From NCBI GenBank assembly GCA_003164045.1, contig PLRU01000034.1, positions 72,781 to 128,138 on the forward strand: a DNA stretch of 55,358 nucleotides. The letters run 5' to 3'. The translations under genes were made by a program, and so were the position numbers. Within the stretch, counting starts at the first letter, position 1. Every line of letters starts with the position of its first letter. The DNA comes from Candidatus Lustribacter telmatis (GTDB lineage: Bacteria > Vulcanimicrobiota > Vulcanimicrobiia > Vulcanimicrobiales > Vulcanimicrobiaceae). A model generated the notes under the pieces. The model made no database searches. It was not told the origin of the DNA and saw nothing but the letters and a program-made list of their open reading frames with translations. Below, piece after piece: positions 1 through 8,421 of this stretch.

Positions 1-651
1 ACCGGGATCAAGTTCTTCAACTGGATCGGTACGATGTGGGGCGGATCGATCCGCTACACCACCGCGATGTGGTACGCGCTCGGCTTCCTGATGAACTTTC
101 TCCTCGGCGGCGTGACCGGCGTGATGGTCGCATCGCCGCCCGTCGACTTCCAAGCGCGGGACTCGTATTTTCTCGTCGCGCACTTTCACTACACGCTCGG
201 CGGCGGCAGCTTCTTTGCGCTCTTCGCCGCGATCTACTACTGGTGGCCGAAAGTCTTCGGCTGGTTCCTCGACGAGCGGCTCGGCAAGATCGGCTTCGCG
301 TTGACGTTCCTGGGCTTCAACCTGACCTTCATGCCGATGTTTTTCATGGGCCTCTTTGGGATGTCGCGCCGCGTCTTCACCTATCCCAACACGGGTGCGC
401 TGCCGGGTCTCAACCTCGTCGCGAGCATCGGTGCGGCGTTCATGCTGGCCGGTGCGATCGTGTTCATCGCGAACGTCGTGGTTTCGGCACGGCGTAAAGT
501 GCCGGCCGGCGACAACCCGTGGCACGGATACACGCTTGAATGGGCGACGACGTCGCCTCCGCCGGAACACAACTTTGACTCGCTTCCGCCGATCCGGTCG
601 TCCCGGCCGCTGTGGAACGTCGAACATCCGGAGGCGCCGCAACCGCCATGA
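1..651 (+). CDS. ctaD: Cytochrome c oxidase subunit I, C-terminal part (partial)
   Basis: The reading frame is open from the left edge, so only the last 216 codons are present. Subunit I of haem-copper oxidases carries the haem a, haem a3 and CuB centre in the inner membrane and reduces O2 to water while pumping protons. The visible part has the HFHY motif (H61 and H63 of the fragment), which holds the haem a3 and haem a ligands, preceded by the VDFQARDSYFLVA loop, and about four hydrophobic helices. A conserved FGMSRR element follows. The stop codon overlaps the next gene's start (ATGA), so the two are translationally coupled. Identification is firm; whether the full protein is fused to subunit III cannot be seen. 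Confidence 0.95.
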   Translation, partial: TGIKFFNWIGTMWGGSIRYTTAMWYALGFLMNFLLGGVTGVMVASPPVDFQARDSYFLVAHFHYTLGGGSFFALFAAIYYWWPKVFGWFLDERLGKIGFALTFLGFNLTFMPMFFMGLFGMSRRVFTYPNTGALPGLNLVASIGAAFMLAGAIVFIANVVVSARRKVPAGDNPWHGYTLEWATTSPPPEHNFDSLPPIRSSRPLWNVEHPEAPQPP

Positions 652-1025
652 TGATCGCCCTGCGGCTCTTTCTCTCGTCTGCCGCGTTCACCGCGGTGCT
701 GGGAACGTCGTACTGGTTCGTCGCGCACGATCCAGCCGGTACCGTACTGCTCGGCTTCATGACGGCGGCGTTGCTCGTGATCGCCGCCTACATGTTCGTA
801 GCCGAACGCAATGCCGGACTCTTTGCCGACAACGAGAACGCAGCGCCGGCCGACGCGCACGGCGAGCGCATCGGCGTCTTCGTGCTGCATTCGCCGGCGC
901 CGTTTTGGATCGGCGTCGCGGTCGCCGGCCTCATGCTCGGCCTCATCGTCGCTCCCGCCGCCGCCGGACTCGGACTCATCGCGCTCTGTTTCCTCGGCGC
1001 CCTGATGATCGTGCGCAGCCGATAG
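648..1025 (+). CDS. ctaF: Cytochrome c oxidase subunit IV-like membrane protein
   Basis: This 125-residue protein has four hydrophobic segments and sits directly behind ctaD with a 4-nt ATGA overlap, the usual place of the small subunit of aa3 oxidases. A PAPFWIG stretch before the third helix resembles the [H/S]-x-W-P-[F/W] element of actinobacterial CtaF. An earlier ATG at 612 would overlap ctaD by 40 bases and add charged residues that fit poorly, so I place the start at 648. The role is probably assembly or stability of the oxidase. The family assignment rests on size, topology and position more than on strong sequence identity. Confidence 0.75.
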   Translation: MMIALRLFLSSAAFTAVLGTSYWFVAHDPAGTVLLGFMTAALLVIAAYMFVAERNAGLFADNENAAPADAHGERIGVFVLHSPAPFWIGVAVAGLMLGLIVAPAAAGLGLIALCFLGALMIVRSR

Positions 1026-1027
1026 CG

Positions 1028-1369
1028 CTACAGCGACTGCACGTAGGCGGCCACGTCTTCCACGTCTTTTTCCGTGAGCGGCGCGGGGTAGAGCTTCGGC
1101 ATCGGCGGATCGGGCGATTCGATCCAGGCGACCGTCTGATCGTAGTTCTTGCGCTGCTTCTCGTGCTCGAGTGACGGTCCGACACCGCCGGCCGCTCCGC
1201 TAGCGGTATGACACACGGCGCAGTTTGCGCGGAAAACCTCCGCTCCGCGCGAGCCGTTACCCAGCGTTGCGCGCGAGGTGGTGATCGTCTGTGCCGTATT
1301 GTGCGCACAGCCGGCCGCGAGCGCCGCAGCGAACGCCAAGAGAACGAATGACCGGCTGCTCATGTCCAT
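1028..1369 (-). CDS. Class I cytochrome c lipoprotein
   Basis: A 113-residue protein with a hydrophobic leader ending in a lipobox (LAAG-C21), so it is predicted to be lipid-anchored on the periplasmic side. The haem site is C50-A-V-C53-H54, and a PPMPKLYP segment supplies the probable axial methionine. The C-terminal helix (EKDVEDVAAYVQSL) is typical of small mono-haem cytochromes c. It faces the oxidase genes tail to tail, 2 bases from ctaF, and is a plausible electron donor for that oxidase, though this is inferred from position. ATG at 1363 is an alternative start and would keep the whole leader. Confidence 0.88.
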   Translation of the reverse strand: MDMSSRSFVLLAFAAALAAGCAHNTAQTITTSRATLGNGSRGAEVFRANCAVCHTASGAAGGVGPSLEHEKQRKNYDQTVAWIESPDPPMPKLYPAPLTEKDVEDVAAYVQSL

Positions 1370-1420
1370 CCTTTACCCGCGTTCCGACTCGCCACCCGTC
1401 CGGCTGGGTAGAATGGACGC

Positions 1421-2299
1421 GTGGCAACGCACATCGACCTCGGCATGTTCAAAGAAACGTTCGCCGCCTGGAACGCCGACAAAGCCCCGCGTCTCGCCGC
1501 CGCAATCGCCTATTCAACGATCTTTGCGATCGCGCCGCTGCTGATCATTACGATCGCTACCGTCGGCGCCGTTTTGGGCTTCACCGGAACCACGCATCCG
1601 CATACGGCCGTGGAAAACACGCTGCTCGTCCAGGTTTCCCGTGCGGCCGGGCCCGAGGCCGCGCAGATGGTCCGGAGTATGGTCGACGCGAGCTTCGGTA
1701 AGCCGCGCCAAAGCGTGCTCGCCCAGATCATCGGCTGGATCGTTTTCATTGTCGGGGCATCGAGCGTCTTCGTTGCGTTGCAAGACGCACTGAACACGGT
1801 TTGGGACGCTCAACCGCCCGCCGCCCGGCGCAACGTGTTCGTCATGGTGCGCGACCGCGTGATGTCGCTGGCGATGTTGCTGGTCGTGGGGTTCTTACTG
1901 ATGATGACGTTTCTGCTCAACGTCGTTATTGCTTTCGCATCCGCAAACCTGACGAGTTACCTGCCGTTTGCCAATGCGGGCGCAGCATTTGCCGCGATCA
2001 ACTGGCTCGTCTCGGTCGCCGTGGTCGCCGTCCTGTTCGGATTGATGTTCCGGTTTCTGCCCGACGTCGATATTCGCTGGAGCGACGTTCGCATCGGCGC
2101 CCTGTGCACTTCGCTGCTATTCGTGATCGGCCAAGCGCTCATCGGCATCTACATCGGCAAGGCGGGCGTCGCGTCGGCCTACGGCGCAGCCGGTGCGTTG
2201 CTGGCGATGTTGGTCTGGATCTATTACTCGGCATCGATCCTCTTGCTCGGTGCCGAATTTACCAAAATCTACGCACGCCGCAGCGTGCCGCAAGGGTAA
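1421..2299 (+). CDS. YihY/BrkB family inner-membrane protein
   Basis: This 292-residue protein has the family hallmark near its N terminus (RLAAAIAYSTIFAIAPLLII) and six hydrophobic helices, with a GxxxSVFVALQDALNTVWD segment and a C-terminal VWIYYSASILLLGAEFTK motif. The family was once called ribonuclease BN, but that activity belongs to another protein; the present members are membrane proteins of unclear transport function. Translation starts at GTG. The preceding 50 bases separate it from the divergent cytochrome gene and should hold both promoters; I see no clear consensus there. Confidence 0.9.
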   Translation: MATHIDLGMFKETFAAWNADKAPRLAAAIAYSTIFAIAPLLIITIATVGAVLGFTGTTHPHTAVENTLLVQVSRAAGPEAAQMVRSMVDASFGKPRQSVLAQIIGWIVFIVGASSVFVALQDALNTVWDAQPPAARRNVFVMVRDRVMSLAMLLVVGFLLMMTFLLNVVIAFASANLTSYLPFANAGAAFAAINWLVSVAVVAVLFGLMFRFLPDVDIRWSDVRIGALCTSLLFVIGQALIGIYIGKAGVASAYGAAGALLAMLVWIYYSASILLLGAEFTKIYARRSVPQG

Positions 2300-2328
2300 A
2301 TACACCGCGCCGATGCAAGCCGCCTAAC

Positions 2329-2634
2329 GTGACCTACCGCGGGTATCTCCGGGCGATGGATATGGCGATGCGCGACCGTACGCCCGCTGCGGCGATTCAA
2401 TTCGATGCCGGGCGCTCCGCGTGGACGCTCGGAACACACGAAATTCGCGCCAGCGTCACGAGTGCCAAGGCGGTGCGGTTCGAGCTCTACACCGTCAAAG
2501 GCCGTGCGACGTTGGTTGGAAGCTATTCCGGGACGGTCGGCGCGACGCCGCAAGAGGTCGCGCAATACTTGGTGTATTTCCTCGAGACGGGCAAACCGTG
2601 GCACCAAGGTCTCGCGAAGAAGGGGCTGATTTGA
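2329..2634 (+). CDS. Hypothetical protein, about 101 residues
   Basis: I do not recognise this protein. The frame becomes protein-like only after the YihY gene: a short basic N terminus, then a predicted beta-rich core (AAIQFDAGRSAWTLGTHEI, then RFELYTVKGRATLVGSY) and a final helix (PQEVAQYLVYFLETGKPW). I place the start at GTG 2329; ATG 2356 is an alternative. The stop overlaps the TTG start of the DUF5069 gene (TTGA), so the two are probably made together. No signal peptide or membrane segment is visible. Confidence 0.6.
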   Translation: MTYRGYLRAMDMAMRDRTPAAAIQFDAGRSAWTLGTHEIRASVTSAKAVRFELYTVKGRATLVGSYSGTVGATPQEVAQYLVYFLETGKPWHQGLAKKGLI

Positions 2635-3065
2635 CACCACTCGACTTGCGTACGCATCGGCCGCGACCGGTGCGCGACATGCTGCTCGGATTTTATCTGC
2701 TGCCGCGCACGATCGACAAGCTGCGGGCCGAACTGCCGGGCGGCGATCTCGGTTTATACGTCAATCACGATACCGGCTTCAGTGCGTACATCGTGCGGCG
2801 CTTGGGTCTCGACATGAATGATTTCCGCAACGCCGTGGCGGCCGCGCCCGATGAGGACGCCGTTACTGCGTGGCTCGCCGCACGCGTCGATGCTGCCGCC
2901 GCGCCGGCCTTCAACGCAAAATTGGAGAGCTTCGTCGTCGAGCGGATGTCGGCCGAGGATCAAGTGCTGGTGCGCGAACGGCATCCGGTCATGACGCAGC
3001 GCCCGGAACTCTCGAACATTCTCGACGTGCTCGATGCGGACGACGAGCTGACGTTCGCAAAATGA
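2631..3065 (+). CDS. DUF5069 family protein
   Basis: A 144-residue protein beginning with the family pattern LTPLDLRTHRPRPVRDML, then GFYLLPRTIDKLRA and, after a short hydrophobic stretch, a helical segment (RRLGLDMNDFRNAV). Members are small soluble proteins of unknown function. The start is TTG at 2631: a Shine-Dalgarno-like AGAAGGGG lies just upstream and the TTGA overlap couples it to the preceding gene. The long upstream extension in the same frame is antisense-like noise. Its stop overlaps the next ATG, so genes 2329-3865 form one coupled unit. Confidence 0.8.
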   Translation: MTPLDLRTHRPRPVRDMLLGFYLLPRTIDKLRAELPGGDLGLYVNHDTGFSAYIVRRLGLDMNDFRNAVAAAPDEDAVTAWLAARVDAAAAPAFNAKLESFVVERMSAEDQVLVRERHPVMTQRPELSNILDVLDADDELTFAK

Positions 3066-3865
3066 CCACGCACGCACCGCTCCCAACGTATTACATCCCG
3101 CACGGCGGCGGACCATGGCCGTTCATGCCGGAACGCGCCGCCTCGCTCGGATCGCTCACCGCGTTTCTGCGCGGCCTGCTGACGGATAGCGGCGCGACGC
3201 CGCGCGCGATCGTCGTCGTCTCGGGACATTGGGAAGAGCCGGTGCCGACGGTGAGCTCGCGGTCCGACTACTCGATGTTGTACGACTATTACGGCTTCCC
3301 GGAAAACACGTACGCGCTGCAATACCCCGCGCCGGGCTCGCCGGAAGTTGCCGGCGAGGTCGTTGCGGCGCTTGGCGCGGCGGGGTTCCCGACGGCGACG
3401 GAACACGAACGCGGCTACGATCACGGCGTCTTCGTGCCGTTCATGCTCGTCGCGCCCGAAGCAACGATCCCGGTCGTTCCGCTCTCACTCATCGCCGGCC
3501 TCGAACCGGCGCAGCATATCGCAATGGGCCGCGCCCTCGCGCCGCTGCGCCGCGACAACGTCCTCATCGTGGGCAGCGGCATGAGCTTTCACAATTTGCG
3601 TGCGCTGTACGCCGGTGCCGATGTGCTGGCGCGATCGGCGCGCTTCGACGAATGGCTCAACGATGCGGTCAGCGACGCACCGGCCGCGCGCGACGAACGT
3701 TTGGCCGCATGGGCATCGGCGCCGGAAGCGCGCTTCGCCCATCCGCGCGAGGAGCATTTGCTGCCGTTGATGGTTGCGGCCGGTGCGGCCGCCGGCGACC
3801 GCGGGCAACGCGTCTATCACGATGACATCATGGGCGCGGCAACCTCCGGCTTTCGCTTTGGTTGA
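3062..3865 (+). CDS. DODA-type extradiol dioxygenase (LigB superfamily)
   Basis: A 267-residue protein of the YgiD/DODA class, class III extradiol ring-cleavage dioxygenases that open catechols such as DOPA with a non-haem metal. Visible metal-site elements are the N-terminal YIPHGGGP, the SGHWEEP motif, the internal ERGYDHGVFVPFM segment and a C-terminal HPREEHLLPL motif. The length matches the family. ATG 3062 overlaps the upstream stop (ATGA). The physiological substrate is unknown; no other catechol genes adjoin it, and the next genes encode a transporter. Confidence 0.88.
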   Translation: MTTHAPLPTYYIPHGGGPWPFMPERAASLGSLTAFLRGLLTDSGATPRAIVVVSGHWEEPVPTVSSRSDYSMLYDYYGFPENTYALQYPAPGSPEVAGEVVAALGAAGFPTATEHERGYDHGVFVPFMLVAPEATIPVVPLSLIAGLEPAQHIAMGRALAPLRRDNVLIVGSGMSFHNLRALYAGADVLARSARFDEWLNDAVSDAPAARDERLAAWASAPEARFAHPREEHLLPLMVAAGAAAGDRGQRVYHDDIMGAATSGFRFG

Positions 3866-4418
3866 AGCGCCCGGGACGCCGAACGTCCCAACGACGCGCG
3901 AAATCTTCTTCACGTTCTTCCGCATCACAATGCTCGCATTCGGCGGCGCGATCGCCTGGGTGCACCGGGGCTTGGTCGTCGATCGCAAGTGGCTGACCGA
4001 GCGCGAATTTGCCGAAACGCTCTCGCTCTGCCAGTTCTTGCCCGGTCCGAACATCACCAACTTCGCGGTTGTCGTCGGGATGCGGTTTCGCGGCGTCCGC
4101 GGCGCCGTCGCGGCTCTCGCGGCTCTGATCGTGCCGCCGATGTTCATCTTGATCGGTATCGGCGTGCTCTACGAACGCATCGCACATGTGGCGGCGGTTC
4201 GCGGCGCCCTCAACGGCCTCTCGGCGGCCGCGGCCGGGCTCTTCGTCGTGTTGCTCGTCAACCTGTTGCGCTCGCTCGCGCGTTCGCGCCCCGCCGTCAA
4301 CTTGCCGATCGCGGCCGCGTCGTTTGCAGCCGTGCTCTCGGGCGTGTTTTCGATTCCGCTCGCGCTGATCGCGCTTGGCCCGATCAGTATCGCCGTGGCT
4401 TGGTTTCGCCGCCGCTGA
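3858..4418 (+). CDS. chrA: Chromate transporter family, short chain, first half
   Basis: A membrane protein of about 186 residues covering one CHR domain. The family motif is clear: FFRITMLAFGG, then SLCQFLPGPNITNFAVVVG, the LPGPN loop typical of ChrA N halves. Four to five hydrophobic helices follow. No ATG precedes the first helix in frame; TTG 3858 is the best start and overlaps the upstream gene by 8 bases, but I see no good ribosome site. With the next gene it makes a short-chain (two-subunit) CHR transporter, proposed to export chromate with proton exchange. The real substrate may differ. Confidence 0.85.
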   Translation: MVEAPGTPNVPTTREIFFTFFRITMLAFGGAIAWVHRGLVVDRKWLTEREFAETLSLCQFLPGPNITNFAVVVGMRFRGVRGAVAALAALIVPPMFILIGIGVLYERIAHVAAVRGALNGLSAAAAGLFVVLLVNLLRSLARSRPAVNLPIAAASFAAVLSGVFSIPLALIALGPISIAVAWFRRR

Positions 4419-4960
4419 TGCACGCCGGCTACGATTTCTGGGGCGCGCTCTACGCCCTCTTCACGCGCGTGTCGGGCCTCGCGCTCATTTCGTTTGGCGG
4501 TGTCAACACGGTGTTGCCTGCCCTGCACCATCAAGCGGTAAATGAGCAGCATTGGATGACCGATCGCGATTTCGCAAACCTCTTCGCGCTCGCGTCCGTT
4601 TCGCCGGGACCGAATTTCATGGTGCTCACGCTGATTGGATTCAAGGCTGCCGGTATCGTCGGCGCAATCGTTGCGACGTTCGCGTTGTGCATTCCGACCT
4701 CGCTGCTCGCGTTCGCCGTGGTGAAGGTGTGGGACCGTTTCAAGACGGCTCACTGGCGCATGGCGATCCAAGAGGGGCTCGTGCCGGTGACGGTTGGGTT
4801 CGTTGCGGCGGCCGCCGTGCTGCTCGTACGCGCGTCGGATAACAGCATCGCTGCCTATGCGATCACCGCAGCCGTGGCCATCGTCGGCACGCTGACGCGC
4901 TTCAGCCCCCTTTGGATCTTCGCGATTTCCGCAATCGTGGGCGCGCTCGGCCTAGTGTAG
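4418..4960 (+). CDS. chrA: Chromate transporter family, short chain, second half
   Basis: A 180-residue membrane protein with a second CHR domain: LALISFGGVNTVLPAL and ASVSPGPNFMVLTLIG, the counterpart of the LPGPN loop in the first half. Its start shares one base with the previous stop (TGATG), so the halves are made in a fixed ratio. In short-chain systems the two homologous halves pair to form one transporter, equivalent to one long ChrA. The stop is 21 bases before the next gene. Confidence 0.85.
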   Translation: MHAGYDFWGALYALFTRVSGLALISFGGVNTVLPALHHQAVNEQHWMTDRDFANLFALASVSPGPNFMVLTLIGFKAAGIVGAIVATFALCIPTSLLAFAVVKVWDRFKTAHWRMAIQEGLVPVTVGFVAAAAVLLVRASDNSIAAYAITAAVAIVGTLTRFSPLWIFAISAIVGALGLV

Positions 4961-4981
4961 GATGCGCGTCTTGGTTCGCCA

Positions 4982-7105
4982 ATGGCGCATTTTATGTGGG
5001 TAATCGCTCGAATTCTCAGCCTCGTCGCCGCGGTCGCGTTCCTGGCCGCCGCCCCACCGCCCTCGAGTACCGCCGATCCGTTCCTCTGGCTTGAGGACGT
5101 CCACGGTGCGCGCGCGCAAGCGTGGGTCAAGACGGAGAACGCGAAAACGCTCGCCGTGTTGCAGCGCGACCCGCACTTTTCTCGCTTCTACGCCGCGTCG
5201 CTCGCCGTAAACGGCGCGAAAGATCGCATCCCGTTGCCCGAACTGATCGGCGGGCAGGTCTATAACTTCTGGCAAGATGCGACGCACGCGCGGGGCATCT
5301 GGCGCACGACGAGCGTTGCCGACTACGCGACGAAGGCACCGGCTTGGAAAACGGTGCTCGACCTCGATGCGCTCGCCAAGACCGAGGGGAAGAACTGGTT
5401 CTGGCAAGGGGCCGACTGCGACTCTCCGGATGCGCGGCGCTGCCTTATCTTCCTCTCCGACGGCGGTGAGGACGCATCGACGATTCGCGAGTTCGATTTG
5501 CCGACGAGTGGGTTTGTCGCCGGCGGCTTCTCGCTGCCGCACGGCAAGCAGAACGTTTCGTGGGTCGACGAAGATACGCTGCTCGTCGCGCGCGAATGGC
5601 AGCCCGGCGAAGTAACCGCCTCCGGGTACCCCTACATCGTAAAGTCGCTCAAGCGCGGGCAGGCACTCTCCGATGCGGTCGAGGTTGCGCGCGGAATGCC
5701 GTCGGACGTCAGCGTGCAACCGGTCGAGTTTCACGATGCGCAAGGACATCGCTTGCTCTTGATTCATCGCGACGTGTCGTTCTTCGAAGCGCAGATTCAA
5801 CTCGTCGCGCCGGACGGACTGCATCGGCTCAACGTACCGCTGAAGTGTGATTTCCACGCCCTGCTCGCCGGACGCTTGCTGATCGGTTTACAACAGCCGT
5901 GGCAGACGGACGGACGCACATTTGCCGCCGGCACGCTGCTCTCGCTCGATCTGGACGCCGTCATGGCCGACCCCGGTCACCTCAAGCCCACAATCGTCTA
6001 CGCTCCCACACCGCGCCAAGCGCTCGAGAGCGCGCGCGCGACGCGCGACAACCTCGTCGTGACGTCGTACGAGAACGTGCGCGGGCGCGCCGCGATCTAT
6101 ACGCCCGGGGCCGGCGATACCTGGAGCAAGCGGACCATCGCGGTGCCGGACGATGCCACCATCGAACTCGTCACCGCATCGGACCGCAGTGATACGGCGT
6201 ATCTCGGCATCACGAGCTTTCTCGCGCCGACAACCTTGCTGCAGCTCGACACGGCCACCGGCACGTCGATGGTCGCGAAAGCGCTCGCGCCGAGGTTCGA
6301 CGCATCGCATGACGTCGTCGAACAGCACGAAGCGATCTCAGCCGACGGCACGCGCATTCCGTACTTCATCGTTCGCCCGAAGACGCTCAAGCTCGACGGC
6401 AGCAATCCGACGATCATCTACGCCTATGGCGGCTTCGATGTATCCGAAACGCCGTTCTACAGCGGAACGCTAGGCAAGCTCTGGCTCGCACGCGGCGGCG
6501 TCTTCGTCCTCGCGAACATTCGCGGCGGCGGCGAGTTCGGGCCGGCCTGGCATGAGGCCGGTCTCAAGACGCACCGGCAGCACATCTTCGATGACTTCGC
6601 CGCCGTTGCACGGGACGTCATCGCGAAGAAGATCACCAGCCCCCGCCGCCTCGGCATCGAAGGCGGTTCCAACGGCGGCCTCTTGATGGGCGTCGAATTC
6701 GTTCAGCATCCGGAACTCTTTAACGCCGTCGACATCCAAGTGCCGCTGCTCGACATGCTCCGCTTCGAGAAGATCCAAGCCGGTGCGTCGTGGGTCGGCG
6801 AATACGGCAGCGTCGCGGTGCCGCGCGAACGCGCGTTCCTGGCAAAGATCTCGCCGTACAACAACCTCAAAGCCGGCGTGCGCTATCCCGAGCCGTTCGT
6901 CTGGACGACGACCAAAGACGATCGCGTCGGGCCGCAGCATGCGCGCAAGTTCGCCGCGAGGCTCGCCGCGCTGAAGATCCCGTACCTGTTCTACGAGGTG
7001 ACCGAAGGCGGGCACGGTTCCGGCGCAAACATCCGGGAGCGTTCGCTCACGACGGCCCTCGAGTACACGTACTTCACGCGCAAACTGATGAACGCCGGAC
7101 CGTGA
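4982..7105 (+). CDS. Prolyl oligopeptidase (S9A family), exported
   Basis: A 707-residue serine peptidase with an N-terminal hydrophobic leader (through about residue 25), so it is probably periplasmic. The mature part opens with DPFLWLEDVHG, the classic start of the family, followed by the beta-propeller region. In the hydrolase domain the nucleophile is S563 in GGSNGG, the acid is in TTKDDRVGP (residues 646-647), and the base is H678 in EGGHGSG. Such enzymes cut after proline in short peptides. ATG 4994 is a second possible start. It overlaps the following gene by 4 bases (GTGA), although that gene is in sugar nucleotide metabolism. Confidence 0.93.
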   Translation: MAHFMWVIARILSLVAAVAFLAAAPPPSSTADPFLWLEDVHGARAQAWVKTENAKTLAVLQRDPHFSRFYAASLAVNGAKDRIPLPELIGGQVYNFWQDATHARGIWRTTSVADYATKAPAWKTVLDLDALAKTEGKNWFWQGADCDSPDARRCLIFLSDGGEDASTIREFDLPTSGFVAGGFSLPHGKQNVSWVDEDTLLVAREWQPGEVTASGYPYIVKSLKRGQALSDAVEVARGMPSDVSVQPVEFHDAQGHRLLLIHRDVSFFEAQIQLVAPDGLHRLNVPLKCDFHALLAGRLLIGLQQPWQTDGRTFAAGTLLSLDLDAVMADPGHLKPTIVYAPTPRQALESARATRDNLVVTSYENVRGRAAIYTPGAGDTWSKRTIAVPDDATIELVTASDRSDTAYLGITSFLAPTTLLQLDTATGTSMVAKALAPRFDASHDVVEQHEAISADGTRIPYFIVRPKTLKLDGSNPTIIYAYGGFDVSETPFYSGTLGKLWLARGGVFVLANIRGGGEFGPAWHEAGLKTHRQHIFDDFAAVARDVIAKKITSPRRLGIEGGSNGGLLMGVEFVQHPELFNAVDIQVPLLDMLRFEKIQAGASWVGEYGSVAVPRERAFLAKISPYNNLKAGVRYPEPFVWTTTKDDRVGPQHARKFAARLAALKIPYLFYEVTEGGHGSGANIRERSLTTALEYTYFTRKLMNAGP

Positions 7106-8421
7106 CCGCGGCCGGCCACGACCGCATTGGAATCTTCGGGGCGGGCTACGTCGGCATCGTGACCGCCGCCGGAATCGCCGAACTCGGGCACACCGCGATC
7201 CTGTACGACACCGACGCTGCAAAGATCGCTCTGCTCGCGGCGGGCGGCTTACCCATTCACGAAGCGGGGTTGCCCGAACTCGTCGCACGCGGCGTATCGT
7301 CCGGCCGATTGCAATTCACCAGCGACCCGGGCCGTGCCGTTGCGGGCTGCAGCGCGGTCTTCATCGCGGTCGGAACGCCGATTGCAGACGACGGCAGCGC
7401 CGACCTGACCAACGTGCGCGACGCGGCCGCAACCATCGCCAAACACCTCGACGGGCCGGCGATCATCGTCAACAAATCCACGGTACCGGTGGACACGGGC
7501 GACCTCGTCGCCGGCATCGTGCGCGATGCGCGCCTTACGCGCCGTGCCCCCGTCGTTTCCAATCCGGAATTCTTGCGCGAAGGCAGCGCGGTGAACGACT
7601 TCTTCCATCCCGACCGCATCGTGATCGGCTGTGACGACGCCGGCGCCGAAGCGTTTTTGCGCGTGCTCTACGCGCCGCTTGGTGCGCCGGTCATCGTGAC
7701 CGACATGCGCACCGCCGAGATGATCAAGTATACGGCCAACGCATTTCTTGCAATGAAGGTCTCCTTTGCGAACGAGATCGCGGCGATTTGCGCCGGCGTC
7801 GGCGCCGACGTAACCGCGGTGCTGGCCGGCGCCGGCGCCGACGCGCGCATCGGTCCGGCACATTTTGGTGCGGGCCTGGGTTTCGGCGGTTCGTGCCTGC
7901 CCAAAGACTTGCGCGCGCTGCAGCAAATCGCCGCGGCCGTTTCGGTGCAGCCGGCGCTGCTCGAGGCGACGCTGGCCGTGAACCGGCGGCAGATCGAACG
8001 CATCTGCGCGCGCATCGGCGCATTGACGGACGGCCTGCCGGGCCGGCGCATCGGCGTCCTTGGCCTGGCGTTCAAGGCGGGCACCGATGACGTTCGCGAC
8101 TCGCCTGCGATCGCGCTCATCGAAGCGTTGCTCGCCGGCGGTGCCCAGGTCGCCGTTCACGACCCCGCCGCGATGGAGAACGCGCGCAGCCTGCTTGGAG
8201 CGCGCGTAACGTACGCGCTGCCGGACGATGCCTTCGACGTAGCCGGCGACGCCGATGCGCTCGTGCTCGCCACCGATTGGCCGGGATACGCGGATCCCGA
8301 TCTCGCGCGGTTGCGTGCCGCGATGCGCCGGCCGCTGCTCCTCGATGCGCGCAATTTCTACGATCCGCAACGCGTCGCGCGGGCGGGAATTCGTTACGAG
8401 GGGATCGGGCGCTCGGCGTGA
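7102..8421 (+). CDS. ugd: UDP-glucose 6-dehydrogenase
   Basis: Oxidises UDP-glucose to UDP-glucuronate with two NAD+. The 439-residue protein shows the Rossmann motif IGIFGAGYVGIVTA at the N terminus, the central helix region with EMIKYTANAFLAMKVSFANE, the catalytic C265 in GFGGSCLPKD, and the C-terminal domain signature GLAFKAGTDDVRDSPA. Translation starts at GTG 7102, overlapping the peptidase stop. The next gene converts UDP-glucuronate to UDP-xylose, so the two enzymes act in sequence. The frame upstream of 7102 is a shadow of the peptidase gene. Confidence 0.95.
   Translation: MTAAGHDRIGIFGAGYVGIVTAAGIAELGHTAILYDTDAAKIALLAAGGLPIHEAGLPELVARGVSSGRLQFTSDPGRAVAGCSAVFIAVGTPIADDGSADLTNVRDAAATIAKHLDGPAIIVNKSTVPVDTGDLVAGIVRDARLTRRAPVVSNPEFLREGSAVNDFFHPDRIVIGCDDAGAEAFLRVLYAPLGAPVIVTDMRTAEMIKYTANAFLAMKVSFANEIAAICAGVGADVTAVLAGAGADARIGPAHFGAGLGFGGSCLPKDLRALQQIAAAVSVQPALLEATLAVNRRQIERICARIGALTDGLPGRRIGVLGLAFKAGTDDVRDSPAIALIEALLAGGAQVAVHDPAAMENARSLLGARVTYALPDDAFDVAGDADALVLATDWPGYADPDLARLRAAMRRPLLLDARNFYDPQRVARAGIRYEGIGRSA

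Noticed and set aside
7795..7850. GC-rich repeats of GGCGCCG in the ugd gene, resembling a terminator stem
   Set aside because: They lie inside the coding sequence in a Gly/Ala-rich stretch and are followed by conserved residues, with no T-run.
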